A stretch of 64,000 nt of DNA from JBAXTE01 sp964653595. GTDB taxonomy: Bacteria; Bacteroidota; Bacteroidia; Bacteroidales; WCHB1-69. The stretch is taken from positions 1 through 64,000 of the forward strand of contig CAZZHH010000005.1 of NCBI GenBank assembly GCA_964653595.1, in the 5' to 3' direction. The position numbers and the translations under genes were made by a program. The notes below the pieces were generated by a model that had not been told where the DNA came from, did no database searches, and was given only the letters and a program-made list of their open reading frames with translations. Shown one piece after another: positions 35,085 to 43,425 of the stretch. Every line of letters starts with the position of its first letter. Position 1 is the stretch's first letter.

Positions 35085-37244
35085 TTATTGGATAATTTTT
35101 AATTCATCAATAATGTTTTGTGCACCAGCATACTTGTCAATGATAAATAAGACGTATCGAGCATCTACTGCAATTGTACGTTGAAGTTTTGGTTCAAAAG
35201 CTATATCACCGCTCATCGCTTCCCAGTTGCCGTCAAACGCAGAGCCAATATAATGTCCCTCTGCATTAATTACCGGACTGCCAGAATTACCTCCTGTAAT
35301 ATCCGTATTTGCAATGAAACATACTGGCAAGTGGCCTTCTTTATTCGCATATCTGCCAAAGTTTTTCCCTTTGAGTAAATCTAAAAGTTTTTTCGGTACA
35401 AAAAATTCATCATTGAGTGAATCAGCCTTTTCAATAATGCCTTGCTCTGTAGTAAAGTAGTTGTATAATACTCCATCGGAAGGTGTATAATCCATCACTT
35501 TTCCATAGGTCATACGCATGGTTGAATTTGCATCTGGAGCATATTTCTTCGTTGGGTTCATCTCTCTTAAACCTGCAATGAAAAGCCTTTTTGCTATGTT
35601 AAACTTTTCAGTATCGCCCATTTCGCCTTGTAATTCAATATAATTTTTCATCATGGAATTCCATAATACAACAATTGGATCATTTTCCCAAACCTTCAAT
35701 TTTGGATTGCTTAAAAATTTATCAAATGATTCTGAACTCGAAAAAATAGTTTTTTTGTAAATATCTTCTGCAATCTTTTGGTAATTACCTTTTGATTTTT
35801 TTATTAAATCATTAATGCCCTGTGGTCGGTATTTTTCTTCTAAGTCTGTATTATACAACTCAAGCATCTTTGCAAATACTTTTCTGTCTAAAGGCATATA
35901 GTAGTCCTTATAAAAATCAGATGCTATTTTTTTAAATGGTTCTAAATCCTTTGGGTCAATTTTATCCTTTTTTAAAACTCCTACGATGCTTCCTAATTGG
36001 TAGGAGAGTAGAGTTAGTTCTGCACCCGTTACCATCTCTTGGAAAAACCACATTCTCTTTTGCAGTTGCTTATTCATCGATGATTTTACACTGTTTTCAA
36101 TATCTGTAAGCACGTTGCCATATTTTTTCACCCTTTCAGGATCTGCTTTTACCCAAATATCAAATTGTTTTTCAATTTCTCGCTTTTTGTCAAGTACATT
36201 TAAGTTTTTTAACCCCTTAGTTTGACCGATAAAATATTTCCAGTAATTTGCAGATTGAGCGTATTTTGAAGAATATTGAATACGAACAGCATCACTTTTG
36301 TCCATAAATTCTTTCATGATTTCCTGTTTCTCTCCTCGCAACTTAATTACAGTAGGTGCTTGATGATCCACTACTTCTGTGATTCCAAAAGAAGTTAAGT
36401 ATCTATCAGTTCTCCCAGGATATCCCCATATCATTGCAAAGTCATCTTGTTTTACACCTTTAATATTTATGGGTAAAAAATGTTTGGGAGTGAGGGGAAC
36501 ATTTTCTTTGTTGTATTCTCTTGGAGAACCGTCAGGAGCACAATATACTCTGAAAATGGAAAAATCACCTGTGTGTCTTGGCCACATCCAGTTATCTGTA
36601 TCTCCTCCAAATTTTCCTACGGATGATGGGGGTGCTCCAACTAATCGAACATCTTTGAATATTTCATATACAAATAAATAGTATTCATTTCCAGCAAAAA
36701 AAGACTTAATTGAGACTTCATATCTGTCTTTTTCTGAAGCTTCTTTCTTTAATTTTGAGATTGCACTCTTAATCTTCGATGTTCTTTCCGATTCTGTCAT
36801 CTGTGCAGTTACTCCTGCTAACACTTTAGATGTAACATCTTCCATGCGAACCAAAAATGTAACGGTTAAATCGGGATTTGGTAACTCTTCCGATTTCGAA
36901 TAAGCCCAAAATCCATTGGTTAAATAATCATGCTCAACAGTACTATGGGCTTGTATCTCACCGTATCCACAATGATGATTTGTGAATATTAATCCCTGAT
37001 TTGAAACTATTTCACCAGTACAGCCGCCACCAAATTGTACGATTGCATCCTTTAAACTCGAACGATTGATATTATATAGTTCTTCAGCTGTTAACTTTAA
37101 CCCTGCTTTTTGCATGTCCACATAGTTCAGCCTTTCTACCAACATAGGCAACCACATCCCCTCGTCTGGCGGATTTATTCCGAATACTCGCTGACTGCCA
37201 ATAAATAATATAACGGCAAATGCAAATAATTTAATTTTTTTCAT
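35085..37244 (-). CDS. S46-family dipeptidyl-peptidase, DPP7-like
   Basis: This 719-residue protein has a signal peptide (MKKIKLFAFAVILFIGSQRVFG). The chymotrypsin-like fold shows the three S46 catalytic sites: His in GLIFTNHHCGYGE, Asp in GGDTDNWMWPRHTGDFS and Ser654 in GGNSGSPV. Between them is the long helical domain that restricts these enzymes to N-terminal dipeptides. The residue 18 positions after the Ser is Gly672; in Porphyromonas DPP7 this position is Gly and in the acidic-specific DPP11 it is Arg. That points to DPP7-type specificity for hydrophobic penultimate residues. The enzyme acts in the periplasm to degrade peptides for uptake, and complements the DPP4-type enzyme at 55438-57573. 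Confidence 0.92.
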   Translation of the reverse strand: MKKIKLFAFAVILFIGSQRVFGINPPDEGMWLPMLVERLNYVDMQKAGLKLTAEELYNINRSSLKDAIVQFGGGCTGEIVSNQGLIFTNHHCGYGEIQAHSTVEHDYLTNGFWAYSKSEELPNPDLTVTFLVRMEDVTSKVLAGVTAQMTESERTSKIKSAISKLKKEASEKDRYEVSIKSFFAGNEYYLFVYEIFKDVRLVGAPPSSVGKFGGDTDNWMWPRHTGDFSIFRVYCAPDGSPREYNKENVPLTPKHFLPINIKGVKQDDFAMIWGYPGRTDRYLTSFGITEVVDHQAPTVIKLRGEKQEIMKEFMDKSDAVRIQYSSKYAQSANYWKYFIGQTKGLKNLNVLDKKREIEKQFDIWVKADPERVKKYGNVLTDIENSVKSSMNKQLQKRMWFFQEMVTGAELTLLSYQLGSIVGVLKKDKIDPKDLEPFKKIASDFYKDYYMPLDRKVFAKMLELYNTDLEEKYRPQGINDLIKKSKGNYQKIAEDIYKKTIFSSSESFDKFLSNPKLKVWENDPIVVLWNSMMKNYIELQGEMGDTEKFNIAKRLFIAGLREMNPTKKYAPDANSTMRMTYGKVMDYTPSDGVLYNYFTTEQGIIEKADSLNDEFFVPKKLLDLLKGKNFGRYANKEGHLPVCFIANTDITGGNSGSPVINAEGHYIGSAFDGNWEAMSGDIAFEPKLQRTIAVDARYVLFIIDKYAGAQNIIDELKIIQ

Positions 37245-37277
37245 GTTTTTGAATTTTAGTTTTTAGATATTTGTCAA

Positions 37278-37285
37278 CAAAAATA
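37278..37285 (-). promoter_or_regulatory. Possible -7 box of the S46 peptidase gene
   Basis: On the minus strand TATTTTTG matches TAnnTTTG, 33 bases before the ATG at 37244. No TTTG is seen at the right distance upstream. Confidence 0.4.
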
Positions 37286-37396
37286 ATGATTTTAGTTTGT
37301 TTTTTGTGTTTAAAATAGATTTTAGTCTCTTTTATTCTATTTATTTCGATAAGGTGACTGAAAAAAAAGCCAAATTGCATTATTTTGGCGCTAAAA

Positions 37397-37429
37397 AAAA
37401 ACACTTCTTTGGGCGAAAGAAGTGTTTTT
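37397..37429. terminator. Strong terminator-like hairpin inside the divergent gap
   Basis: A perfect 14-base stem AAAAACACTTCTTT / AAAGAAGTGTTTTT with loop GGGCG, flanked by A-run and T-run, so it could end transcripts from either side. It does not follow any recognised gene: the neighbours diverge from this gap. Confidence 0.75.
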
Positions 37430-37988
37430 AAATTTTGGGAATAAACAACATTGTAACAGTAAATTTATTTAGACATATCAGGAGCAACATCTACAATATC
37501 TTAACTGCATTAACAAGACAACACAATTATGTACTTTGGTTGCCTATATCCTAATTTTTTTTAGATATTTTATCTTGTTTCTTTAATTGCTTTATAAACA
37601 GTCGTTTGCATTCTCTTTGTCATGGTTGTAAAACCGTATTTTTTAAATGGAAACTAAATTTGGTTTGACTATTTAGATGATCCAAATATTCCCTATAAAA
37701 GCCATTATATAGTTCTCATTTTTCTATTCACACCTCTTTGTTGTTGTTTTGATTAATTAAAAATAAACAAAAATCTTCATCACTCTCATTTCTAATTATA
37801 ATTTGTTAAACTATCAATTTTTAACGTTTTTTAAAGAACTCTTTTTATTACTATATATGGTGAAAAAAATAATTTAAAATACACATAATCAGATATTTGT
37901 ATTTGTTGATGTGATTTTGTGTTTGTTTTTAAAAACGGAACCATCATTTTTTGAACTCTTTTTTAATGTGGAAGTTGTTTTAAAGTAT

Positions 37989-37996
37989 TAAATTTG
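37989..37996 (+). promoter_or_regulatory. Possible -7 box of the acyltransferase gene
   Basis: TAAATTTG matches TAnnTTTG and lies 26 bases before the ATG at 38023. The -33 element is not clear. Confidence 0.4.
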
Positions 37997-38022
37997 CAAC
38001 AATTTTTTATGATAAAAAGTAA

Positions 38023-39159
38023 ATGGAAAACGAGTTATATCAATATATAAGACCTTATTTCGATTCAGAAATTCCCGATGCTGTCCAACGAGTATTACAA
38101 TACGATGGGTTTAGAGGTTTTTTGAAAAAGTTTTTGTACCCTAATAATTTTGATGAAGGGATTAGAGAAGTAGAAAAAATTAAAACTATTAGAGAGTTTC
38201 AAGAATTGGTTTCTGGTAGATTTTTTCAGTTAATCATCGCTCAAACAATTAAGGAACTAAATGTTGTAGGATTAGAAAATCTAGATAAAAATAAACGATA
38301 CTTATTCATATCTACCCATCGCGATATCGTGCTTGATTCTGCTCTTTTGCAGGTTTCTCTTTTCTATCGTGGCTTTGAAACTACGCGTAGCGCAATCGGA
38401 AATAATTTAGTGCCATCCAAATTATTAGAAGAGGTTGCAAAAATGAATAAAATGTTTTTGGTAATACGAGACGGATCTGTTCGTGAAATGCTCGATAACT
38501 CTATACGACTTTCATCATATATTCGTAAAAGTATACTTCAAGACCATGAATCGGTATGGATTGCACAGCGCAATGGAAGAACTAAAGATGGAAACGATAT
38601 CACCCAACAGGGTTTATTAAAAATGTTTGCTCAAAGCAATACCAAAAAAACATTAATTGAAGGATTTCAAGACTTAAATATTGTTCCTGTTTCCATCTCT
38701 TATGAATATGAATCTTGCGATGCTCTCAAAGCTCGTGAACTTGTTTTGTCGAAAAATGGAAGCTATCAAAAACAACCTGGGGAAGATTTTAATAGCATAA
38801 ATACTGGTGTAATGCAACAAAAAGGAAATGTGGAAATAGTGGTGGGAAAACCAATCTCCGATTTGCTTGATAACATCGAAGGTTGCCGTCCTGCAAATGA
38901 TATGCTTAAAGATGTTGCACTACTAATCGATACACAGATTTATTCCTCATACAAACTTTGGAAAACAAACTATATTGCAGCAGATATTGTCTCTAATTCA
39001 AACACCTATCAGCAGTTCTATACTATGGATGATCGTGTTAAATTCGAAAAATATATCGAGAATCATGTCAATCATACAGATGTAGATAAGGATGAGTTCA
39101 AATCAATATTACTTAATATTTACGCAAATCCTGTGTTTAATAAAGCTAAAAACCTATAG
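38023..39159 (+). CDS. PlsB/PlsC-type glycerolipid acyltransferase
   Basis: A protein of 378 residues. The central part has acyltransferase motif I as ISTHRDIVLDSALL, then TTRSAIGNNLVPSKLLEEV, a motif like the FIRDGS glycerol-phosphate site (MFLVIRDGSVREML), and WIAQRNGRTKDGND followed by NIVPVSISYEYE. These mark the PlsB/PlsC/LPLAT superfamily, which transfers acyl chains to glycerol 3-phosphate or lysophosphatidate at the inner membrane face. No transmembrane segment is evident, so it is a peripheral enzyme. The exact acceptor is not decided. The 3' end overlaps the converging Wzi-like gene by 14 bases (39146-39159). Confidence 0.8.
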   Translation: MENELYQYIRPYFDSEIPDAVQRVLQYDGFRGFLKKFLYPNNFDEGIREVEKIKTIREFQELVSGRFFQLIIAQTIKELNVVGLENLDKNKRYLFISTHRDIVLDSALLQVSLFYRGFETTRSAIGNNLVPSKLLEEVAKMNKMFLVIRDGSVREMLDNSIRLSSYIRKSILQDHESVWIAQRNGRTKDGNDITQQGLLKMFAQSNTKKTLIEGFQDLNIVPVSISYEYESCDALKARELVLSKNGSYQKQPGEDFNSINTGVMQQKGNVEIVVGKPISDLLDNIEGCRPANDMLKDVALLIDTQIYSSYKLWKTNYIAADIVSNSNTYQQFYTMDDRVKFEKYIENHVNHTDVDKDEFKSILLNIYANPVFNKAKNL

Positions 39160-40789
39160 CAAAAGACCCTTTTACTAGATAATTATTTCCAGTTTTATTG
39201 GATCTTAAATAAGCTGGATTATATCGGTCATCACCACTATTGCTATATTGTGTAACTTCAGCAACAAGATAAATATTAGTGAGGGGTTGGTAACTTGCTT
39301 TTATAGAAAGTTGTTGCGTTTTTAATACCACGTTGTCCATAAACGGAATACCCCACGGTTCTACAGTCCCATAAATATATCTGGTTCCCAATCGGTAGGT
39401 TGTAGCAGAAAGTGTTATCAACAACCTAGATAATGGACGATAGGAAATGGATAGAAAGATTTCATCTGCATTATCCCCCAAGTAGCTCCCCATGTTGATA
39501 TTGCCTGAAGCGAATGTGGTAGCAGGTATGAAATGTTGATAAACCATCGGGTTGTTACGCGTATATTCACCAACAAAGGACAAATTTTTAATTGGAAAAT
39601 TGGAACATTGTGCCCCAACCTTAATACTAGCATAATTTGATTGCTCCGTCGGTTTAAACATTCGTTTTATAGACATCTCATCTATAAATACACTAGCATA
39701 TAAATGTAAATGTTTGATATTGCGCGAACTTATGGTAGCAAAAAGTTGTGAATTGTTGCCTGCTTGATTTTCAGTTGCATTGTAGGTGTCATCTACCGAC
39801 TTGAAAAACATAAATGGGATTAAATATTGTATTTGAAACTTCTCATCGCTATATACGATCGAATTGCCAAAACTGATGTTTGTTCTTTTCCAAGGAGTTA
39901 AAGTAAACATATTGGAGGCAATATACTTTGGTCGCATTACAAGTCGAGTATTATTCCCTTGATAAGTGTATGATAAGGAACTATCTACTACGTTAGATGC
40001 TAGTCGTGCATGAAAATAATTAAATTCAAACCATTTACTTGGCTTCATTTGGAATTTTAACATGGCTACACTCTGTGTCCTTCCTGAAAAAATATTGGAG
40101 CCATTAGAATGCTCACCCCACTGAATATTATCTTTAATAAGCCCAATATTTCCCCAGTCCCACGAGTAGGTAATGCCACCTCTAATCTCGCTATAATTGT
40201 TTAAGGATTCTCCTTTTAACGTCGCTCCCTGTTCGTGTGTGATAATTCCTGCAGAAGATAGCGGAGTGCTTTGTGTGTGATCGGTTAACGAAGCATAAAA
40301 GCCTAAATGATTTCCAACATATCCATGAAGCTCGGCACCACCCCATTGATGCGAAAACATCGAGTCGGTTGAGCTAAAATAAGTTACTCCCCACTGAGGT
40401 CGTAGCATAATCCTGAAAAGGGAGTCGTGATAATAAAACCCAAATGGCATCATGCTTGCCTGAAAAGAGCGCGTTGACAGTAATTTGTAGGAGTAAAGTG
40501 AGTCAATGGCATATAATTCTAAATTATACTCTTTAAGATAAAATGAAAGTTCTTTTTGTTGTCGCTTGTTTAATTTTGATTTTTCGGAGGATAATTCAAC
40601 CAATTTTGATGAAATAAAGCTTTTGGTATAAGGTTTTATTGCGCTGTTTACTTCAATGAGCTTTTCATTTGCCATTTCATCTAAAAAACTATAAATTCCA
40701 CTATTCGAAATGTGCTCTGGTATTTGCTGGCAAAAGAGATAGGAACTCGTAAATAATAGCAATAGTAGAATTGGTAATTTTCTTCTCAT
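39146..40789 (-). CDS. Outer-membrane beta-barrel protein, Wzi (capsule assembly)-like
   Basis: This protein of 547 residues has a signal peptide (MRRKLPILLLLLFTSSYLFC). Next comes a short helical region (YSFLDEMANEKLIEVNSAIKPYTK, LNKRQQKELSFYLKEYNLEL) and then a long series of amphipathic strands (WGVTYFSSTD, GAELHGYVGNHLGFYASLTD, SEIRGGITYSWDWGNIGLIKD), ending in Phe as barrels do. Conserved aromatic/glycine spacing and the domain order resemble the Wzi capsule-assembly family seen in Bacteroidota; Wzi binds capsule at the surface. The assignment is by resemblance only. It is the last gene of a minus-strand run with porQ 24 bases upstream, so a surface role linked to T9SS or polysaccharide anchoring is plausible. 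Confidence 0.65.
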   Translation of the reverse strand: MRRKLPILLLLLFTSSYLFCQQIPEHISNSGIYSFLDEMANEKLIEVNSAIKPYTKSFISSKLVELSSEKSKLNKRQQKELSFYLKEYNLELYAIDSLYSYKLLSTRSFQASMMPFGFYYHDSLFRIMLRPQWGVTYFSSTDSMFSHQWGGAELHGYVGNHLGFYASLTDHTQSTPLSSAGIITHEQGATLKGESLNNYSEIRGGITYSWDWGNIGLIKDNIQWGEHSNGSNIFSGRTQSVAMLKFQMKPSKWFEFNYFHARLASNVVDSSLSYTYQGNNTRLVMRPKYIASNMFTLTPWKRTNISFGNSIVYSDEKFQIQYLIPFMFFKSVDDTYNATENQAGNNSQLFATISSRNIKHLHLYASVFIDEMSIKRMFKPTEQSNYASIKVGAQCSNFPIKNLSFVGEYTRNNPMVYQHFIPATTFASGNINMGSYLGDNADEIFLSISYRPLSRLLITLSATTYRLGTRYIYGTVEPWGIPFMDNVVLKTQQLSIKASYQPLTNIYLVAEVTQYSNSGDDRYNPAYLRSNKTGNNYLVKGSFAIGF

Positions 40790-40813
40790 CGTTTGTATTT
40801 TAAACCTATCCCT

Positions 40814-41860
40814 TTATTTCTTTAACAAAGTTGAGAGGTTGGTGCCTAATGTAAAATAATTTGGAGTGCCACTCGGATGATAAATATCTCTGGCATAACT
40901 AATTTGAAATTTAGATATTTTCAATCCTATACCCCATGCAAATCCACTCAAACCAGGAGCAGAAGGCACACTTACCTCGGTTCGATGTTTGTAATTGTAT
41001 GATAGCCGAAAAGCAAATGCCTTAAAGGGCTGAAATTCTAACCCAAATACCAAATGTCGTAAAGTTTTATCTGCAACTTTTGCAATCTTGCTTTTTTGTT
41101 TTATCTCATTGGTAATAGCATCCCGTTCATTCGTTGGATCGTTGGGGTCGATGTATGTTAAATCCCACTTTTCCAGATTTTGCCACCCAATACTATAGGT
41201 AAAAGGGGCATTTTTTAATTTTTGAGACATGCCTAACACCATATCAAATGGCAATTGCTCTTTGCTTTGATTGTAACTTTTAATTTGCGTACCTAGGTTA
41301 CGAGCAACCAAGCTGATCGAAAGTCTGTTTTTTGAGTTGATGTAAGTGGCGGCAATATCTGCAGCAATTCCCGTTGAATGGTAATCTTGATATTGCGAAT
41401 TAATAAATTTCACATTACTCCCAATAGATAAAGAGGAATCTAATCTTTTGCCCCAACCTAAGATAAACACAAAATCGTTTGCAATAAAACTACCTAACTC
41501 GTTGCCACTAGCATCGGTCTCAGTAAAATTTCCATAATCCAAATAGTGTATGCCTGCCTGAAAATTTCCAATTTTTGAAAAATGCTTTGCAAATGCTACA
41601 TTTCCCTGTTTGATGTCCGAAAAATGATCTGTGAAATTCAGAATGAGTTGATTGCTTGTCTCTTGTGTTAGAAGTGATGGATTCTGAAGGGAGAGTTGTA
41701 AGTCGTGATCGTATTTTGAAAAAATTAATCCACCCATGGAAACTACTCTAGCACTCATCGGAGAAGATAAAAATTGATACGTACTAGATCCTCCAATTTG
41801 GGCATTCATCTTACATGATAACACAAAAATGAGCAAGAAGAGATAAAAATAATTCTTCAT
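40814..41860 (-). CDS. porQ: T9SS outer-membrane component PorQ
   Basis: The ATG at 41860 gives 348 residues with a signal peptide ending SCKMNA; an upstream start at 41884 adds eight residues. The mature protein begins QIGGSSTYQFLSSPMSARVV followed by SMGG, the distinctive PorQ opening, with later GIHYLDYGNFTETDASGNE and GFAWGIGLKISKFQISYARD. PorQ is an FadL-like barrel that, with PorU, PorV and PorZ, makes the attachment complex that cleaves cargo C-terminal domains and fixes the proteins to the surface. This ties the window's several type A/B cargo proteins to an active T9SS. The lysine-ended C-terminus and length fit the family. Confidence 0.9.
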   Translation of the reverse strand: MKNYFYLFLLIFVLSCKMNAQIGGSSTYQFLSSPMSARVVSMGGLIFSKYDHDLQLSLQNPSLLTQETSNQLILNFTDHFSDIKQGNVAFAKHFSKIGNFQAGIHYLDYGNFTETDASGNELGSFIANDFVFILGWGKRLDSSLSIGSNVKFINSQYQDYHSTGIAADIAATYINSKNRLSISLVARNLGTQIKSYNQSKEQLPFDMVLGMSQKLKNAPFTYSIGWQNLEKWDLTYIDPNDPTNERDAITNEIKQKSKIAKVADKTLRHLVFGLEFQPFKAFAFRLSYNYKHRTEVSVPSAPGLSGFAWGIGLKISKFQISYARDIYHPSGTPNYFTLGTNLSTLLKK

Positions 41861-41914
41861 AAAGATATGTTTAAGTAAGCTCATTAACGTTTTTTTATGT
41901 AGGTTATTGTTTTT

Positions 41915-42751
41915 CTAAAAACTAAATGCTAACCCAACAAATAGGTCAATCAATTTCATTTCACGTAACATTTTTTCACTTGGCTCTGATAAGCTAGATT
42001 CGTTGATGCGATGATAATTAAATCTGCCATAAAAATAATCTAACCCAACTCTAGCTTCCATGTTTTTTGTCAATGCATAATTAAATTGTAATGCACCCGA
42101 AACAAACCACCCATTTTCAACCCCAGTTTTGTAAACGTATTTTTTTTGATTTACAATCGTAGGTTCTCCAATCACTTTTATCGAATCTGTAAAAGTAAGC
42201 CTGTTCTCGGGTACGGTAACAAACAATCCACCTCCTTGAATTAAAAACTGAGTGCTGATTCTTTGAGTTATGGTATAATTAGATAGCAACGAAGGAGATG
42301 CGGTATAAACAATCCATGGGTATGAATTTGCTTCTGTAATGTTTTGGTTCTCTTGCATGAATTTTGAACTTTTGGAACCAAGATATATCGAGTTGAAATT
42401 AACACCAAGACCAAAAGTGCTTTTGTTCCCAAATAGATAATGTGCATAAAGATGCGAATTTATACCTGTTGTTGCATGTTCTTCGGTATTTATGCTTAGA
42501 CTAGGCATGGCTATTCCGGCTCCAAATCCAATATTAATGGTTTTGCCGTCAACTCCAACAGGTAAAGAGCTTCTACCTCCTCGTTTAGAGTTCTTTTTTT
42601 GTGTAGAACGGGATGTATAATCACTGCCCGAACTTTTTAATGGATTGCCCCGCTTTTTGGTAGCTTGGGAATACGTTGGTGTAACTATTACAAACATTAG
42701 AAATGTTAATGCGAATACTTGTAAGAGTTTTGATATCGAATCTTGAGCCAT
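41915..42751 (-). CDS. Predicted outer-membrane beta-barrel protein
   Basis: I do not recognise a named family. From the ATG at 42751 there are 278 residues; a start at 42781 would place ten extra residues before the signal peptide. After the signal (VFALTFLMFVIVTPTYS) comes a basic, Ser/Lys-rich stretch (TKKRGNPLKSSGSDYTSRST), then strands typical of an eight-strand OmpA/PorT-like barrel: INIGFGAGIAMPSLSI, YLFGNKSTFGLGVNFNSIY, ISTQFLIQGGGLF and a final LIDLFVGLAFSF ending in Phe. Its place between pth and porQ, 29-59 bases apart, suggests co-transcription with porQ. Confidence 0.72.
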   Translation of the reverse strand: MAQDSISKLLQVFALTFLMFVIVTPTYSQATKKRGNPLKSSGSDYTSRSTQKKNSKRGGRSSLPVGVDGKTINIGFGAGIAMPSLSINTEEHATTGINSHLYAHYLFGNKSTFGLGVNFNSIYLGSKSSKFMQENQNITEANSYPWIVYTASPSLLSNYTITQRISTQFLIQGGGLFVTVPENRLTFTDSIKVIGEPTIVNQKKYVYKTGVENGWFVSGALQFNYALTKNMEARVGLDYFYGRFNYHRINESSLSEPSEKMLREMKLIDLFVGLAFSF

Positions 42752-42810
42752 CTTTGTAAGCTGTTTTTTACAAAAGTACATACAATTTCCTAATAATTAG
42801 ATGTTCAAGA

Positions 42811-43377
42811 CTACTTTTTTTTATTGAAAAAATTCATTGTTCTTTCAATGCCGATAGTTACAAATGATTTTATTATTTCTATAGATTCTTCTATTTTTGG
42901 TTTTACCGTATTCCAATCTTCAGTAGTGAATTCTCCTAGCACATAATCTACTTGCCTGCCAATAGAGAAATTTTTACCAATACCAAATCTCAACCTGGGG
43001 TATTCTTCCGTCTTTAAAGTCTCGATAATATGATTTAACCCATTATGACTACCTCCGCTCCCTTTTGACTTCAACCTTAGAACTCCAACTTCTAAGTCTA
43101 AGTCATCCACGATTACAAGAATATTCTCTTTTGGAATATTTTCCTTTACCATCCAATATTGAACTGCTTTGCCACTTAAATTCATGTAGGTAGATGGTTT
43201 TAATAATATAAGAGTTCTGCCTTTGTGTTTAATTTGAGCAATCGATCCATAGCGAGCCGACGAAAAATTTACTCCTTCCGATTTTGCATACGATTCTACC
43301 ACCATAAAGCCAATATTATGACGAGTATTCTCGTACTCAGAACCAATGTTCCCTAAACCAACAATTAAATATTTCAT
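42811..43377 (-). CDS. pth: Peptidyl-tRNA hydrolase
   Basis: This 188-residue protein opens MKYLIVGLGNIGSEYENTRH, containing Asn10 and the catalytic His20. Other active-site parts are YMNLSG (Asn66), VIVDDLDLEVG (Asp91 region) and GSGGSHNGLNHI (Asn112). The enzyme frees tRNA from peptidyl-tRNA that drops off ribosomes. Length and all four catalytic positions are normal. It lies 48 bases after the ClC gene and upstream of an OMP and porQ on the same strand; the grouping is probably an operon of convenience. Confidence 0.96.
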   Translation of the reverse strand: MKYLIVGLGNIGSEYENTRHNIGFMVVESYAKSEGVNFSSARYGSIAQIKHKGRTLILLKPSTYMNLSGKAVQYWMVKENIPKENILVIVDDLDLEVGVLRLKSKGSGGSHNGLNHIIETLKTEEYPRLRFGIGKNFSIGRQVDYVLGEFTTEDWNTVKPKIEESIEIIKSFVTIGIERTMNFFNKKK

Positions 43378-43425
43378 TTCTTTTTAATTTCTTTCATATA
43401 GTTTTTCGAAAAAGAGTAGATGCCA

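Larger units (their letters stand above)
37245..38022. other. 778-base AT-rich gap between divergent genes; no supported gene
   Basis: No open frame here has a credible start, composition or family motif. Short frames exist on the minus strand around 37590-37700 (for example one ending VYKAIKETR) but are broken by stops. It contains the S46 gene's -7 box near the left end, a strong hairpin at 37397-37429 and the acyltransferase -7 box near the right end. The stretch 37430-37980 is unexplained and could hold a small RNA. Confidence 0.6.

Noticed and set aside
37590..37720. Minus-strand peptide ending VYKAIKETR as a possible pseudogene remnant
   Set aside because: In-frame stops lie just upstream and no similarity to a known family could be recognised; kept only as part of the unexplained gap.
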